Shown here in pieces: positions 48,593 to 56,836 of a stretch of 64,000 nt of DNA. The notes under the pieces were generated by a model, which saw only the letters and a list, made by a program, of their open reading frames with translations, was not told where the DNA came from and did no database searches. Position numbers and translations under genes: made by a program. Origin of the DNA: Terriglobales bacterium (GTDB lineage: Bacteria > Acidobacteriota > Terriglobia > Terriglobales > Acidobacteriaceae); NCBI GenBank assembly GCA_025462725.1, contig JAOAPE010000003.1, positions 372,001 through 436,000 on the forward strand. The letters run 5' to 3'. Numbering within the stretch: position 1 is the stretch's first letter; the number at the start of each line of letters is the position of its first letter.

Positions 48593-49861
48593 TTGTCAAA
48601 CAATCTCAATGCGACAGATGAGAAGCATCTTCGCCGGGCGCTGGAGTTGGCCCGCGAAGGAATGGGACTGGCTTCGCCTAATCCTTATGTTGGTGCTGTC
48701 GTGTGTGACGGCGCTGGCGAATTGGCCGGCACAGGCTTCCACACATACGAAGGCAAGAAGCACGCTGAAGTCACTGCGCTTGAAAAGGCTGGTGATCGCG
48801 CGCGTAGTGGGACTCTTTACCTGAACCTGGAACCGTGTTGTCACACAGGACGCACTGGGCCGTGCACGGATGCAGTGATTGCGTCGGGGGTGAAGCGAGT
48901 TGTTGCAGCTACGGGTGACCCGAATCCGCAGGTTGCTGGAAAAGGATTTGAAAAGCTTCGTACAGCAGGCATCGAAGTGACGATTGCTGATGGCGACTTG
49001 CGAGATGAGGCGCGAAAGCTGAACGAATCGTTTGCGAAATACATTCAGTTTTCCACTCCGCTCGTAACGCTTAAAGCTGGGATGACGTTGGATGGCAAGA
49101 TTGCGCCGCCTCCCGGAGAATCTGACAATCCTTCAGCGCTGGGCGCGAACACCGCAAGCGGTGGATGGATCACGAGCCAAGAGGCACGGGCGCACGTGCA
49201 GAAACTGCGTCACGAGTCCGACGCCATCATGGTGGGTGTGGGAACGGTCATTGCGGATGATCCGTTGCTGACGGACAGGACGGGAATGGCGCGAAGGCGT
49301 CCGCTGTTGCGGGTGATCATCGATTCTAGGCTCCGGCTTCCGTTGGAGTCGCGGTTGGCCAAGACGGCGAACAATGATTTGATCGTCTTCTGCGCGTTTG
49401 CGGAGGAGAAGCGAAAGCGGGAGTTGGAGTCACGCGGAATCGTTGTGGAACAGTTGCCGCTTTATCCGGAACAGGACCATTACGTTGTAGGCGGCAGGCC
49501 GATCAAGTCCGCGAGTGGACGTCCGGACATGAGGAACCTCGCGAAGCGGTTGGGCGAGCTAGAGATTACGAGTCTGCTCATTGAGGGTGGCGCACTAGTG
49601 AATTGGGCGGCGCTGGCTGCGGGCATCGTCGATAAGGTTTTCTTGTATTACGCTCCGAAGATACTGGCGGGCACGGGAGCTGTCCCATTCGCGAGTGGAG
49701 AGGGATTCAGGCACGTCAGTGAAGCGGCGCATGTCAAGTCGATCTCGCTGCACCGGTTCGGGGAAGATTTTGCGGTGGAAGGCTACTTAAAAGATCCATA
49801 CGAGCCGCGCGTCGAAGGCAGGACTACGAACGGGCCGTCCGTTGTGTACGAGGGCGTCTAG
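48593..49861 (+). CDS. ribD: Bifunctional riboflavin biosynthesis protein RibD
   Basis: A 422-residue enzyme. The N-terminal deaminase domain has zinc ligands H57 (HAEVTALEKA, with E59 as proton shuttle) and the PCCHTGRTGPC cysteines; the substrate loop ASPNPYVGAVV is intact. The C-terminal reductase domain has LKAGMTLDGKIA, HESDAIMVGVGTVIADDPLLT and LLIEGGALVN. It converts the GTP-derived pyrimidine to the ribitylamino form in two steps. It starts with TTG at 48593 and is followed directly by ribE, with no intervening base. There is an insertion of about 20 residues after the DGKIA motif (PPPGESDNPSALGANTAS). Confidence 0.95.
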   Translation: MSNNLNATDEKHLRRALELAREGMGLASPNPYVGAVVCDGAGELAGTGFHTYEGKKHAEVTALEKAGDRARSGTLYLNLEPCCHTGRTGPCTDAVIASGVKRVVAATGDPNPQVAGKGFEKLRTAGIEVTIADGDLRDEARKLNESFAKYIQFSTPLVTLKAGMTLDGKIAPPPGESDNPSALGANTASGGWITSQEARAHVQKLRHESDAIMVGVGTVIADDPLLTDRTGMARRRPLLRVIIDSRLRLPLESRLAKTANNDLIVFCAFAEEKRKRELESRGIVVEQLPLYPEQDHYVVGGRPIKSASGRPDMRNLAKRLGELEITSLLIEGGALVNWAALAAGIVDKVFLYYAPKILAGTGAVPFASGEGFRHVSEAAHVKSISLHRFGEDFAVEGYLKDPYEPRVEGRTTNGPSVVYEGV

Positions 49862-50503
49862 ATGTTTACGGGATTGATAGAGGAAACAGGAAAAATCGCC
49901 AGTGTGACCAACAAGAAAGTGACGCAGCGGATCGTCATCTCTGCGTCACAGGTCACGCGCGAGTTGAAGACCGGCGACAGCGTCGCTGTGAGCGGCGTCT
50001 GTCTAACTGCACTGGATATCACACCGACGTCGTTCACAGCAGACCTTGCCGCGGAGACTGTGGCACGCACTTCCCTATCTCGGCTCTCAGCGGGATCGCT
50101 AGTGAATTTGGAGTTGCCGACAAAAGCAGGTGGGAGACTTGGCGGACACGTGGTGCAGGGGCACGTGGATGGGGTGGGAAGGATCATTCGCTTGGGACAT
50201 GTTCCGGGCAGAGAAGATTGGGTACTTGAAGTTAAATTGCCGAATGGAATCGAGAAGTATGTTGCGGAGAAAGGGTCGATCTCAATCGAAGGGATTTCAC
50301 TCACCGTGGCTGGGATAAGTGCACGCAATGTCAGTGTCGCGATCATCCCGCACACCTACATCGCTACGAACCTGAGTTCGCTCAAGGTCGGTTACCCGGT
50401 GAATATAGAAGTGGACATCCTCGCAAAATATGCAGAGAGACTCGCGCAACATGCCGCTGGCGAACCGATCACGGTAGAACGGCTGATGCGAGAAGGATTC
50501 TGA
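49862..50503 (+). CDS. ribE: Riboflavin synthase alpha subunit
   Basis: A 213-residue enzyme made of two similar lumazine-binding barrels: MFTGLIEETGKI with VSGVCLTALDIT in the first, and GGHVVQGHVDGVG with SISIEGISLTVAGIS in the second. It converts 6,7-dimethyl-8-ribityllumazine to riboflavin. The ATG touches the ribD stop. No FMN riboswitch is seen upstream of the rib genes; transcription appears to come from ftsY. It ends exactly beside the convergent ABC ATPase gene, with no gap. Confidence 0.96.
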   Translation: MFTGLIEETGKIASVTNKKVTQRIVISASQVTRELKTGDSVAVSGVCLTALDITPTSFTADLAAETVARTSLSRLSAGSLVNLELPTKAGGRLGGHVVQGHVDGVGRIIRLGHVPGREDWVLEVKLPNGIEKYVAEKGSISIEGISLTVAGISARNVSVAIIPHTYIATNLSSLKVGYPVNIEVDILAKYAERLAQHAAGEPITVERLMREGF

Positions 50504-51316
50504 CTACGCCGGTGGAGGGCACGCGCCGGGCTGTCCACCTTCTCCGGGCAAGCGCAGAGTATCCAAATCCAAAAACTCCCTGATGATGGGATGGTCAGAC
50601 TGTTCCATCTCCGGCATCGTCCCAAAGAAGATCGCTTTGCCTTCATGCAGGAAGACGACACGGTCGGCAAGCTTCTGTGCGAATCGCATGTCATGCGTTA
50701 CGACGATGCTGGTGAGCTTCAACTGGTATTTCAGCTTCTGAATCAGATCTCCCAACTTGTTAGCCATGAGCGGATCGACCATCGTGGTGGGCTCGTCGTA
50801 AAGGATCGCTTCAGGCTGGGCTGCAAGGGCGCGCGCGATTGCTACTGAACGCTTCATGCCAGTGGAGAGGTCAGAGGGCAGAAGGTCGCGCATCGGTTTC
50901 ACGCCTACCATGTCCAGCAAACCATCGACCACCTGATATATCTGCACTTCGTCGAGATCGCGTCGTTCACGCAACGGAAAGGCCACGTTCTCACCAACAG
51001 AGAGCGAATCGAAGAGCGCGCCGTTCTGAAAGACCATCGTCACTTTTTTGCGGATACGTTCCATCTCAGCTTCGGAATAATCCGTAATGTCTTCATTGGC
51101 GACGGTGACATTGCCGGAATCGGGCTTTAAGAATCCCATGATGGTGTGCAGCGACACAGACTTGCCCACGCCGCTACGTCCGAGAATGCAGAGTGTTTCT
51201 GCCGGGTACACGAAGAAGCTGACGTGGTCGAGCACGTGGTTGTCGCCAAACGCCTTGGAGACATCCTTGAACTCGATGTAAGGGTGCTTCTCGCCATTGT
51301 TGTTGTGCTCAGTCAT
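50504..51316 (-). CDS. MlaF-like ABC transporter ATP-binding protein
   Basis: A 270-residue ATPase of the MlaF/TtgA2 group: Walker A GRSGVGKS, a Q loop in VFQNGALFDSLSVGENVAF, signature LSTGMKRSVAIARAL (S-T-G-M rather than SGGQ, as is usual in Mla-type ATPases), Walker B AILYDEPTT, and the H loop VVTHD. Mla systems move phospholipids between membranes together with MlaE permease and MlaD MCE proteins; neither is next to this gene. It has a four-base overlap with the mobA stop, so the two share a transcript. Confidence 0.9.
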   Translation of the reverse strand: MTEHNNNGEKHPYIEFKDVSKAFGDNHVLDHVSFFVYPAETLCILGRSGVGKSVSLHTIMGFLKPDSGNVTVANEDITDYSEAEMERIRKKVTMVFQNGALFDSLSVGENVAFPLRERRDLDEVQIYQVVDGLLDMVGVKPMRDLLPSDLSTGMKRSVAIARALAAQPEAILYDEPTTMVDPLMANKLGDLIQKLKYQLKLTSIVVTHDMRFAQKLADRVVFLHEGKAIFFGTMPEMEQSDHPIIREFLDLDTLRLPGEGGQPGACPPPA

Positions 51317-51930
51317 GAGTGTTTCTTAGCTGCGGCGGTTAAGGCTGCTCGTTTGACCGCACGTTCATAATCTTGCGGCGAGTTGATATTGTCAAACATT
51401 TCGGGATCGAAGCCCTGCAGTTTGACCTCCTCGGAAGTGAACTGTACTACCGAACTGTTGCCGGGAAATAAGGCGTCTATCTTGTAGTTCCCTGCTAGCA
51501 ATGCGTGCTCAGCAATCGGCAGGAACTCTTTCCGGTAGACAGCACACAGAGGTTGGAGTCCGGCATTGGTTTTGGGCACGGTCACCAGCGCAGAGTTTTT
51601 GCGCGATTCCGCCACCAGGTAGGAAAGGAAATCAGGGTGGAGGAAAGGGGTGTCCACTCCGAGTACGAGACTGAACTCGGTAACACTGCGTTTGAGCGCG
51701 GCGTGAATGCCGGCAAGCGGACCGCAGTCAGGGTACACGTCCTGGACGGTTCTTCCGTAAGCTGAAAACTTCTCTTTTGGTCCTACGATGAAGACGTCTG
51801 CAGCGATTGATTTGGCCTTGGTGATGGCGTGCTCAATCAACGTCTTTCCAGAAAGCGACAAAAAGGCCTTTTCAGACCCCATTCTGGAGCTCTTTCCGCC
51901 GGCAATGATGAAAGCGGTAACGTCTCGCAC
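51313..51930 (-). CDS. mobA: Molybdenum cofactor guanylyltransferase MobA
   Basis: A 205-residue nucleotidyltransferase: FIIAGGKSSRMGSEKAFLSL (GTP loop and Lys), DVYPDCGPLAGIHAAL, the metal Asp in LVLGVDTPFL and FDNINSPQDY near the end. It attaches GMP to the molybdenum cofactor for DMSO-reductase-type enzymes. The start is a GTG at 51930 with a weak AGAAG upstream. Its partner on the transcript is the MlaF-like ATPase, which has no obvious link to molybdenum. The divergent K+ channel gene lies 127 bases away. Confidence 0.92.
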   Translation of the reverse strand: MRDVTAFIIAGGKSSRMGSEKAFLSLSGKTLIEHAITKAKSIAADVFIVGPKEKFSAYGRTVQDVYPDCGPLAGIHAALKRSVTEFSLVLGVDTPFLHPDFLSYLVAESRKNSALVTVPKTNAGLQPLCAVYRKEFLPIAEHALLAGNYKIDALFPGNSSVVQFTSEEVKLQGFDPEMFDNINSPQDYERAVKRAALTAAAKKHS

Positions 51931-52057
51931 ACAAGACTTCTAACACAGTACAAGTTCGCTAGGGCCGGGAAAATAGAGATATCTAAGTTTTTGCATTGCG
52001 TGGTAACATTTTCGCGACTTTCCCCTCCAGAGAGACGAGAAGCCCAGCCAATTTCCT

Positions 52058-53122
52058 ATGGAACTACGACGGCGGATCATCCATGCAGCGTTACTGCTCG
52101 TGGTCTTAGTCTCACTAAGCATTTTTGGATATAGGTTACTGGGCGGGCCCTCAGTCACTTTCCTTCAAGCGCTTTACATGGCGGTGATCACGCTGGCCGG
52201 CGTGGGTTATGGCGAGATCATAGACACCAGCCAGCACCCGGCGCTGCGGATCTTCAATATTTTCGTGGTCTTGTTCGGGGTAATGATCACGGCGTACGTA
52301 TTCTCGTCTGTTACCGCTTTCCTGGTGGAAGGCGATTACTCTGACATGTTCCGGAGACGCAAGATGCTAAAGAAAATCAGTCAGCTAAAGAACCATTACA
52401 TAGTCTGCGGACTCGGGGATACGGGACGCCACGCGATTGCAGAACTGGAAAAAACCGCGATGCCCTATGTGGTCATTGAGGCCAACGAAGACAGCCTGAA
52501 GAAATTCATGGAGCATAACGGCGAGAAATATAAGGAGATGCTGTACATCATCGGAGACGCGACTGACGAGGAGATCTTGGAGCAAGCGGGGGTTTCTCGC
52601 GCCGTTGCTTTGCTCACCACGCTCAATCAGGACAAAGAAAATCTTGTGATCACGGTCATGGTGCGTCAGAAAAACCCGCAGATCAGGATCGTCTCACGAT
52701 GCACTGACCTGAAATTTTCAGAGCGCATTATGAAAGCGGGAGCGAACTCAGTGGTGTCGCCCAACCATATCGGCGGTATGCGGCTGGCGAGCGAAGTGCT
52801 GCGTCCCCACGTTGTGGGATTTCTCGACCTCATGTTGAAGGAGCAATCGCGAACCCTGAGAATCGAGGAAGTGATCATCCCAGATTCGTCGCCGTGGATC
52901 GGCAAGTCACTCGGATCGCTCGATCTTCGCAGCCGATACAACTTGCTTCCCATGGCGCTGAAGAATGCAGCGGAGACCACGCAAAAGCTTTGGGTGAATC
53001 CGCCGGACAATATCGGGCTTAAGACGGGCGTGATCATAATTGTGCTGGGAGACATTTCCGACATCAAACGGGCGCGCGAGGATTCCGCCAAAACGGCTGT
53101 GTTCTCTACCTCCAGAGGCTAG
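52058..53122 (+). CDS. Two-helix potassium channel with RCK (TrkA-N/TrkA-C) domains
   Basis: A 354-residue channel subunit like MthK: membrane helix 1 (ALLLVVLVSLSIFGYRLL), a pore loop (YMAVITLAGVGYGEI), helix 2 (FNIFVVLFGVMITAYVFSSVTAFLV), then a cytosolic RCK domain with the GLGDTGRHAIAEL nucleotide motif and a TrkA-C part near the end. The filter reads GVGYGE where TVGYGD is usual; GYG is kept, so K+ selectivity is plausible. Four subunits would form the pore. No Shine-Dalgarno is clear at the ATG. Ligand (Ca2+, NAD or ADP) unknown. Confidence 0.92.
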   Translation: MELRRRIIHAALLLVVLVSLSIFGYRLLGGPSVTFLQALYMAVITLAGVGYGEIIDTSQHPALRIFNIFVVLFGVMITAYVFSSVTAFLVEGDYSDMFRRRKMLKKISQLKNHYIVCGLGDTGRHAIAELEKTAMPYVVIEANEDSLKKFMEHNGEKYKEMLYIIGDATDEEILEQAGVSRAVALLTTLNQDKENLVITVMVRQKNPQIRIVSRCTDLKFSERIMKAGANSVVSPNHIGGMRLASEVLRPHVVGFLDLMLKEQSRTLRIEEVIIPDSSPWIGKSLGSLDLRSRYNLLPMALKNAAETTQKLWVNPPDNIGLKTGVIIIVLGDISDIKRAREDSAKTAVFSTSRG

Positions 53123-53218
53123 TTCGTCAATTTGTTTTCAACAGCTTAGCACCAGAGCAGCTCACATCTTCGAGCATGCATCTAACTCCATTCACATAGT
53201 TAATGGTAAGGAGCACTT

Positions 53219-54331
53219 ATGAAAAACATGAGTAGCAGTTCCCTTTTGGCGTTCCTTGTGGCGATTTCCTGCATGCTATCCGGGGGTTGCAACAAGAGTG
53301 CGAATGCACCAGCCCGCGCGGATGCGCAGGTGGCAACGGATGTCCAAGCCAAGATCAACTCGGACTCGAATGTGCCGACTAAGGCCATCACCGTAAACGC
53401 GAATAATGGCGTTGTGACACTGAGCGGAGCGGTGGGTTCAGAGATGGAGCGGCAAGCTGCTTCGAATGATGCTGCTCAAGTGGATGGCGTAAAGACTGTC
53501 GTGAACAACCTGACTGCGACCTCGGCTTCTAATATGCCCGCTTCAGATGCGATTGGCAGTTCAGCAGCGACGAATAATCAGGCGCCTAGCAGCAACCGCG
53601 AGCCGAGTTCAGCCATGCGTGCGAGCACAAGCAAAGGGAATCGAGTGCGGACAGCGCCGATGCATGCAGCACCCGCGGCTGCCGCCGCGAATTCCAGCGC
53701 GAACACATTGGCTGCGAATCGCGAACCATCAAGCGCGCTAGCTCCGGCAACCCCGGCAGTCACAACGATCAACGTTCCTTCGGGAACGTCGTTCAGCGTA
53801 CGGACGATTGATGCATTGTCATCGGAGAAGGCGCAAGCGGGAGACACATTCACGGCCACGCTGGATACTCCGATTGACGTTAATGGTCAGGTAGTGATCC
53901 CCGCGAACTCTGACGTGCAAGGAAAAGTTGTTGAGGCAAAGAATGCGAGCAAATTCACAGGATCGTCACAACTCACATTGGAATTGACGAAGGTATCGTT
54001 CAACGGGAAGTCGTACCGGATTAAAACAGACCAGTGGGCCCGCACCGGCACCGCGCGAGGCAAGAACACTGCCGCCAAAGTAGGCGGAGGCGCGGCGTTG
54101 GGAGCAATCATCGGCGGGATCGCGGGTGGCGGCAAGGGAGCGGCGATCGGAGCAGGAGTGGGCGCAGGCGCGGGTACGGGGGCACAGGCCATTACTCATG
54201 GCGAACAGATCGTGCTGAATCCGGAGACGTTGTTAACGTTTCAGTTGAAGAGTCCGGTCACGGTGACGCCGTCTTCTTCGATGCAGAATCCAAATCGCAA
54301 ACGTTTGGGCTCGGGCGACAGCAACCAGTAA
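53219..54331 (+). CDS. Lipoprotein with BON domain, VirB10/TrbI-like domain and glycine zipper
   Basis: A 370-residue protein. The hydrophobic N-terminus ends in CMLSGGC, a fair lipobox. Residues 38-100 form a BON domain (VQAKINSDSNVPTKAITVNA, NGVVTLSGAV, VNNLT), which binds membranes or phospholipid. A Ser/Ala/Asn-rich linker with a duplicated SNREPSSA/ANREPSSALA segment follows. Then come the shared beta domain (VPSGTSFSVRTIDAL, QAGDTFTA, NGQVVIPANSDVQGKVVEA), a glycine zipper (GGGAALGAIIGGIAGGGKG) and the last strand (LLTFQLKSPVTV). It is the longest of three such paralogues in the window. The ATG has AAGGAGC upstream. Confidence 0.8.
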   Translation: MKNMSSSSLLAFLVAISCMLSGGCNKSANAPARADAQVATDVQAKINSDSNVPTKAITVNANNGVVTLSGAVGSEMERQAASNDAAQVDGVKTVVNNLTATSASNMPASDAIGSSAATNNQAPSSNREPSSAMRASTSKGNRVRTAPMHAAPAAAAANSSANTLAANREPSSALAPATPAVTTINVPSGTSFSVRTIDALSSEKAQAGDTFTATLDTPIDVNGQVVIPANSDVQGKVVEAKNASKFTGSSQLTLELTKVSFNGKSYRIKTDQWARTGTARGKNTAAKVGGGAALGAIIGGIAGGGKGAAIGAGVGAGAGTGAQAITHGEQIVLNPETLLTFQLKSPVTVTPSSSMQNPNRKRLGSGDSNQ

Positions 54332-54349
54332 TCTTCGACTTTGCAAGAT

Positions 54350-54382
54350 GGGCGCAGAGAGAATCTGCGCCCTTTTTCTTTT
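54350..54382 (+). terminator. Intrinsic terminator of the BON lipoprotein gene
   Basis: GGGCGCAGA-GAGAA-TCTGCGCCC followed by TTTTTCTTTT, 18 bases after the stop. Confidence 0.93.
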
Positions 54383-54459
54383 GCGTAAACATCCAAGCCG
54401 CTGGAGTTGTGCTCCCAAGGAGGCTGGATGCTAGACTCGTTTGTTAATCACTGACGACT

Positions 54460-56787
54460 GTGCGAATCCTCACTCGATATACTTTGAAAGAAGTAGTGGC
54501 GCATGCTGCCCTAGGCGCGGCGCTGTTCACGTTCGTCATCTTCATGAAGAACCTGGGAGCGATCCTGGAGTTGATCGTCCGCAACAGCGCTCCCCTCCCC
54601 AGTGTTGCAGAGCTCTTCTTTCTCACCCTTCCGACGGCATTCACTTACACGCTTCCGATGTCTGTGCTGGTGGGCATCCTCATTGGCCTAAGCCGCTTAG
54701 CTGCGGACAGCGAAGTCACAGCGATGAGGGCGAGCGGCATCGGTGCAGGAACGTTTGTGAGCATGATCTCGATGTTTGCCGTCGGGGTGTGGCTGCTGGC
54801 GATTACGAACAGCGTGATCATTGCTCCGAGGTCTGCGGCGGCTTTGGTCAGATTGCAGGACTCGCTGAAGAATTCGCAAGCGTCCTTCGCCGTGCAGCCC
54901 CGAGTGTTTTACGAAAACTTCCCCAACTACGTTCTCTACGTCCAAGACGTGAAGTCGTCGGGTGAAGCTGCGGTGTGGAGCAATGTTTTTCTTGCGGACA
55001 TCCGAAATCCGTCTGCGCCGCGCATCACCATTGCCGAGCGAGCTACCGTGCTGAACGAAGAGCGAAACACGATACGGCTGCACTTGATCAACGGTTCGCA
55101 GCATGAGACATCACCGAGGTCGCCGGAGCAGTACAACATCAGCACGTTTACCGAAACGGACATTCCCATCCAACTGCCGACGGCGGATCCGCAAAAGCAG
55201 CGGGAGCCACCCGCGGCGGAGATGCTGACAACCGAACTGCTGCAGAAATCGAATGCTGGGGGCGCGGGTGCGGGACGGGACAGGTGGTACCTGACGGAAT
55301 TTCACCGTCGACTGGCACTGCCCACGGCGTGTCTCGTTTTGGCGCTGGTGGGAATCCCCTTGGGGCTATCGTCGAAGAAGGGCGGCAAGTCTACCGGCTT
55401 TGTGCTGACCATCGCGCTGGTTTTCGTTTACTACTTCATTCTGGCAGCGGGAGTGGCGATGTCACGTCAAGGCAAGGTGCCGCCTGCCCTAGGCGTATGG
55501 ATGGCGAACTTCGTTTTCGGCATTACCGGACTTGTTTTGCTGTGGCGCGTGGACCGGGCATCGTTGGAGGTGGGGACTCCTATTGCAACGGTCAAGGCGT
55601 GGATCGCTGCCAAACTGAATCCTGAAGAACCGATGCCGCGAGTCGAGCGGCGGGCGGCAATTCGAGTGCAACGAGCCTTTTCGAGTCCACGAAGGTTCCC
55701 GCTGATACTCGACAATTACATCCTTAGAACGTTCTTGTTGTATCTGGGACTGGTGCTGTCGTCCTTCATTGTGCTGACTCTGGTGTTCACGTTCTTTGAA
55801 CTGCTCGGCGACATCATTAAGAACCGCGTTCCGCTGATCACGGTCGCCGATTATCTGTTGAATGTGACTCCGTCGATGATCTACATCATGACGCCGCTCA
55901 GTGTGCTGATCGCGGTGCTGGTCACCTTTGGCTTGATGCAGAAGTCGAACGAACTCACGGCGATGAAGGCGACGGGCATCAGTATCTATCGTGCGATCAT
56001 TCCGGTGCTGGCGATTGCGGCGAGCGTTTCAATAGCTCTGTTTTTCTTCGACCAGTTCTACCTGCCTTACGCGAACACGCGGCAAGAGGCTATTCGGAAC
56101 AGCATTAAAGGCAAACCGGCACAGACTTCCTTGCGGCCCGACCGCAAATGGATATTCGGCGAGCAGAATGTTATCTACTACTACCAACATTTTGATCCGG
56201 ATGCGAACGAGTTCGCCAGTGTTTCCGCTTTCCAGTTTGACCCAGCGACTTTTTTTATTACGCACCGGGTCTACGCTACCCGCGCACATTGGGAAAACGA
56301 TCTTAAGAAGTGGGTGTTCGAGCAGGGTTGGACGCGGCATTTCAATGGCGATCAGGTGGACGACTACAAGCGCTTCGATGTGACCACCTTCAATCAATTT
56401 TCGGAGAACCCGAATTACTTCAAGAAGGAAGTTAAACAATCTTCCGAAATGAATTACACAGAACTGCAACAGTACATTCATGAGTTGCAGCAGAGTGGAT
56501 TCGACGTGATCCGCTTGCGAGTGCAGTTGCAAAAGAAGCTTGCCTATCCGCTGATCGCTTTGGTGATGGCGATACTAGCTGTTCCCTTTTCGCTTTCCGC
56601 CGGAAAGAGAGGAGCGCTTACAGGAATCGCAGTGGCACTGGGAATCGCGGTGATTTATTTAGTGACATCAAACTTTTTCGAAGCGCTAGGAAACGTAAAT
56701 CAGCTTCCTGCGGCGCTGGCAGCCTGGGCGCCGGACCTGCTGTTTGGGTTGGTCGGCGGATATCTCATTTTCAAAGTCCCCACATAG
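54460..56787 (+). CDS. Fused LptF-LptG lipopolysaccharide export permease
   Basis: A 775-residue protein made of two YjgP/YjgQ permease units in tandem. Unit 1 (about 1-375) starts MRILTRYTLKEVVAH and has its own beta-jellyroll (about 130-255) and C-terminal helices (PTACLVLALVGIPLGLSSKKGG). Unit 2 (about 405-775) starts FPLILDNYILRTFLLYLGLV, with jellyroll (RPDRKWIFGEQNVIYY) and the matching end (YPLIALVMAILAVPFSLSAGKRG). In most bacteria these are two genes whose products flank LptB2. The start is a GTG at 54460 with no evident Shine-Dalgarno. An ABC exporter follows 49 bases after the stop. Confidence 0.93.
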   Translation: MRILTRYTLKEVVAHAALGAALFTFVIFMKNLGAILELIVRNSAPLPSVAELFFLTLPTAFTYTLPMSVLVGILIGLSRLAADSEVTAMRASGIGAGTFVSMISMFAVGVWLLAITNSVIIAPRSAAALVRLQDSLKNSQASFAVQPRVFYENFPNYVLYVQDVKSSGEAAVWSNVFLADIRNPSAPRITIAERATVLNEERNTIRLHLINGSQHETSPRSPEQYNISTFTETDIPIQLPTADPQKQREPPAAEMLTTELLQKSNAGGAGAGRDRWYLTEFHRRLALPTACLVLALVGIPLGLSSKKGGKSTGFVLTIALVFVYYFILAAGVAMSRQGKVPPALGVWMANFVFGITGLVLLWRVDRASLEVGTPIATVKAWIAAKLNPEEPMPRVERRAAIRVQRAFSSPRRFPLILDNYILRTFLLYLGLVLSSFIVLTLVFTFFELLGDIIKNRVPLITVADYLLNVTPSMIYIMTPLSVLIAVLVTFGLMQKSNELTAMKATGISIYRAIIPVLAIAASVSIALFFFDQFYLPYANTRQEAIRNSIKGKPAQTSLRPDRKWIFGEQNVIYYYQHFDPDANEFASVSAFQFDPATFFITHRVYATRAHWENDLKKWVFEQGWTRHFNGDQVDDYKRFDVTTFNQFSENPNYFKKEVKQSSEMNYTELQQYIHELQQSGFDVIRLRVQLQKKLAYPLIALVMAILAVPFSLSAGKRGALTGIAVALGIAVIYLVTSNFFEALGNVNQLPAALAAWAPDLLFGLVGGYLIFKVPT

Positions 56788-56836
56788 GCAAACCAAACGC
56801 GCGTCTTCAGGTTTCCGATATCATCTAAATAGTTTC

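Noticed and set aside
48540-48600. FMN riboswitch before ribD
   Set aside because: ribD follows ftsY after nine bases; no conserved FMN-element sequence is present there.
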